A stretch of DNA of 7,155 nt from the NCBI GenBank assembly GCA_012511485.1, contig JAAZFZ010000266.1:1-7155 (forward strand), written 5' to 3'. Shown in pieces: positions 5,854-7,155 of this stretch; the stretch's first letter is position 1, and each line of letters starts with the position of its first letter. The stretch comes from Clostridiales bacterium (GTDB lineage: Bacteria > Bacillota > Clostridia > Oscillospirales > Acutalibacteraceae). The notes beneath the pieces were generated by a model. That model had not been told where the DNA came from and made no database searches. It saw only the letters and a program-made list of their open reading frames with translations. The position numbers and the translations under genes were made by a program.

Positions 5854-6510
5854 ATGGAAAAGACGTATTTCGACAAGGCACATTTTTGGGGCAGGCTCTG
5901 GTCGCTTGCCGCACTGGGAATGCTCATGTGCATACCTGCTTGCTTTTGTCTTTATTATAATATTTGGCCTGCGGCGGTAGGAGTAATGAAGGGGCTTATT
6001 GCAGTCATCCCGATGTTCTGGACAATTGCAATCGTTGAGGTCATCAGCTATTCCCCCATGCTGGGTGTCGGCGGAATGTATATATCCTTCGTTTCGGGCA
6101 ATATCTCGAACCTCAAACTCCCGTGCGCTATTGCGGCAATGGAGAACGCAAAGGTCCGTGCCAACACGGAGGAGGGCGAGGTTATAACAACAATCGCAAC
6201 AGCTACCTCGGCTATTACCACAACTTTAATTATTGCGGCGGGTGTTCTTGTTTTTTCGCCGATAATGCCCTACCTTACCGATGAGAATTCCATTTTTGCT
6301 CCGGCATTTCAGCAGGTTCTGCCTGCCCTGTTCGGAGCCTTAGGCGCAAGCTATTTTGCAAAGCATTTCAAGCTCACTGTTTTGCCTATATTGACAGGAG
6401 TTATCGTTCTGGTATTTGCTCCCTCAATGGGTGCAGGCACTCTGATTCCGATTACGGTTATTGTATCGCTTATCGGAGCACAGGTAATGTTCAAGAAAAA
6501 TGTTGTTTAA
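5854..6510 (+). CDS. Six-helix membrane protein, partner of DUF5058
   Basis: A 218-residue membrane protein with likely helices at 13-36, 43-64, 112-135, 151-168, 173-190 and 194-212. I do not recognise a named domain, although I have the impression that proteins of this type sit next to DUF5058 genes in other Bacillota. The most distinctive part is SYSPMLGVGGMYISFVSG (65-82) running into NISNLKLPCAIAAMENAK (83-100), rich in glycine, proline and asparagine and likely a re-entrant or substrate-contact loop, followed by a charged cytoplasmic stretch RANTEEGEV (102-110). The start at 5854 is chosen over the in-frame ATG at 5803 because GGAGGGG lies five bases upstream and because 5803 is inside the DUF5058 gene. 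One base separates it from DUF5058 and 23 bases from gcvH. Probably the second subunit of a transporter; substrate unknown. Confidence 0.75.
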   Translation: MEKTYFDKAHFWGRLWSLAALGMLMCIPACFCLYYNIWPAAVGVMKGLIAVIPMFWTIAIVEVISYSPMLGVGGMYISFVSGNISNLKLPCAIAAMENAKVRANTEEGEVITTIATATSAITTTLIIAAGVLVFSPIMPYLTDENSIFAPAFQQVLPALFGALGASYFAKHFKLTVLPILTGVIVLVFAPSMGAGTLIPITVIVSLIGAQVMFKKNVV

Positions 6511-6533
6511 ATATTTATAAAGGAGTTTTTGTT

Positions 6534-6911
6534 ATGAGCACACCAAAGGATTTGTTTTTTGCATCAACACACGAATGGGTTAAGTACACCCCTCAGGGAA
6601 CGGCATTTGTCGGCCTTTCAGACCATGCGCAGCAGGAACTCGGTGATGTGGCCTTTATAAACCTTTGCGATGAGGGCGAGGGTCTTGCTATCAATGATGT
6701 TCTGGGCGACATTGAATCCATCAAGGCGGTTTCGGATGTTTATTGCCCGATAAACGGCACCGTTATCAGAGTTAATGATGCGCTGCTCGATAACCCGGAG
6801 CAGATAAATTCGGACCCCTACGGCTCGTGGCTAGTTGAACTCGGTGATATTGAAAGAAACAACGAACTCATGGATGCAAAAGAATACGATAAATATTTAA
6901 GTGAGAACTGA
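6534..6911 (+). CDS. gcvH: Glycine cleavage system H protein
   Basis: A 125-residue lipoyl carrier protein of the glycine cleavage system, cytosolic. H protein takes the aminomethyl group from glycine decarboxylase (P), passes it to T protein, and is reoxidised by dihydrolipoyl dehydrogenase (L). The N-terminal HEWVKYTPQGTAFVGLSDHAQQELGDVAFINL (13-44) is the standard start of the family. The lipoylation site is K64 in GDIESIKAVSDVYCPINGTV. NDALLDNPEQINSDPYGSWL (81-100) and LMDAKEYDKYL (112-122) match the usual C-terminal half. Length and all key residues are normal. AAGGAG lies eight bases upstream of the ATG. It follows three membrane genes and precedes gcvPA; gcvT, which commonly comes directly before gcvH, is not in this window. 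Confidence 0.96.
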   Translation: MSTPKDLFFASTHEWVKYTPQGTAFVGLSDHAQQELGDVAFINLCDEGEGLAINDVLGDIESIKAVSDVYCPINGTVIRVNDALLDNPEQINSDPYGSWLVELGDIERNNELMDAKEYDKYLSEN

Positions 6912-6914
6912 AAT

Positions 6915-6937
6915 CGGGGCGGGCATTACCCGCCTCG
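6915..6937 (+). other. Intercistronic GC-rich hairpin between gcvH and gcvPA
   Basis: CGGGGCGGG (6915-6923) and CCCGCCTCG (6929-6937) pair over nine positions with one G-U and a five-base loop CATTA. The following bases, AACTTTGATA, are not a U-tract, so it is not a full intrinsic terminator. It more likely acts as a partial attenuator or a 3'-end-protecting stem that sets gcvH against gcvPA levels. The role is inferred from position; the pairing is directly visible. Confidence 0.6.
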
Positions 6938-6986
6938 AACTTTGATAACCGTCAAGAAGAGAACGATATTGAAGGAGTCGATATTC

Positions 6987-7155
6987 ATGTCCTATGTTCC
7001 GAACACTCCTGCTCAACGGGAGGATATGCTGCGGGCAATGAACAGGAGCAGCATTGAGGAATTACTAACCTCCATCCCGAAATCCGTGCGCCTCAACAGG
7101 GCATTGAGCCTGCCAGGCGCAAAAACAGAGTTTGAGGTAATTGACGAGCTTACCA
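6987..7155 (+). CDS. gcvPA: Glycine dehydrogenase (decarboxylating) subunit 1, N-terminal fragment
   Basis: The first 56 codons are in the window; the gene continues past the right edge. MSYVPNTPAQREDMLRAM, SSIEELLTSIP (21-31) and KSVRLNRALSLPGAKTEFEVIDEL (32-55) match the start of the two-subunit form of P protein (GcvPA), including the Y-x-P-x-T opening and the IP-x-x-V/I-R-L block. With GcvPB it forms the pyridoxal-phosphate enzyme that decarboxylates glycine and loads the aminomethyl group on lipoyl-GcvH. The catalytic PLP lysine is on the other subunit and cannot be checked here. AAGGAG lies nine bases before the ATG. It follows gcvH by 75 bases, with a hairpin in the gap, so it belongs to the same operon. 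Confidence 0.9.
   Translation, partial: MSYVPNTPAQREDMLRAMNRSSIEELLTSIPKSVRLNRALSLPGAKTEFEVIDELT

Noticed and set aside
1..7155. Insertion sequence, CRISPR array, tRNA or prophage element
   Set aside because: No transposase, integrase, long terminal inverted repeats, regularly spaced direct repeats or cloverleaf-like sequence was seen in either strand.

Overview
The window looks like a chromosomal segment of a low-to-moderate-GC anaerobic Bacillota, most likely class Clostridia and plausibly an Oscillospiraceae-type gut organism. The reasons are strong AGGAGG-type ribosome binding sites, standard TTGaca/TATAAT promoters with 17-base spacers, a split glycine decarboxylase (gcvPA rather than one long gcvP), and clostridial protein families (DUF2804, DUF3592, DUF5058, a GT8 glycosyltransferase). 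The taxon is an inference from style; there is no rRNA or other marker gene. TGA is used as a normal stop.

Left arm, minus strand (2622 down to 1): a clear promoter (TTGAAA-17-TATAAT) drives a cytosolic serine hydrolase of the beta-lactamase/CubicO fold. A DUF2804 gene follows 41 bases after its stop, and a DUF3592 membrane protein runs off the left edge. The DUF2804 gene is broken. Only its N-terminal 128 or so residues are open, and a short piece of its conserved C-terminal motif survives just past the stop in another frame, so this is an internal deletion plus 3' truncation and not a small gene.

Centre (2546-3640): a divergent intergenic region of about 240 bases holds promoters for both directions and several AT-rich inverted repeats. 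It leads into a monocistronic GT8 glycosyltransferase closed by a strong intrinsic terminator. The GT8 start is unusual: a perfect AGGAGG lies 23 bases upstream of the ATG, and a GGTC-GAAA-GACC tetraloop hairpin sits between them.

Right arm, plus strand (3796-7155): one promoter (TTGCAT-17-TATAAT) with a very short leader starts a tight operon of a STAS-less SulP/SLC26-like permease, a DUF5058 six-helix membrane protein, a second small six-helix membrane protein, gcvH (lipoyl carrier of glycine cleavage) and gcvPA (glycine decarboxylase subunit 1, cut by the right edge). The gcvT gene that usually precedes gcvH is replaced here by three membrane genes. This suggests a glycine-cleavage-linked transport module, perhaps for glycine, a glycine precursor, or the one-carbon or bicarbonate side of the reaction. 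That functional link is inferred from gene order only. A hairpin without a U-tract lies between gcvH and gcvPA.

No tRNA, rRNA, CRISPR array, insertion sequence or glycine riboswitch was seen.
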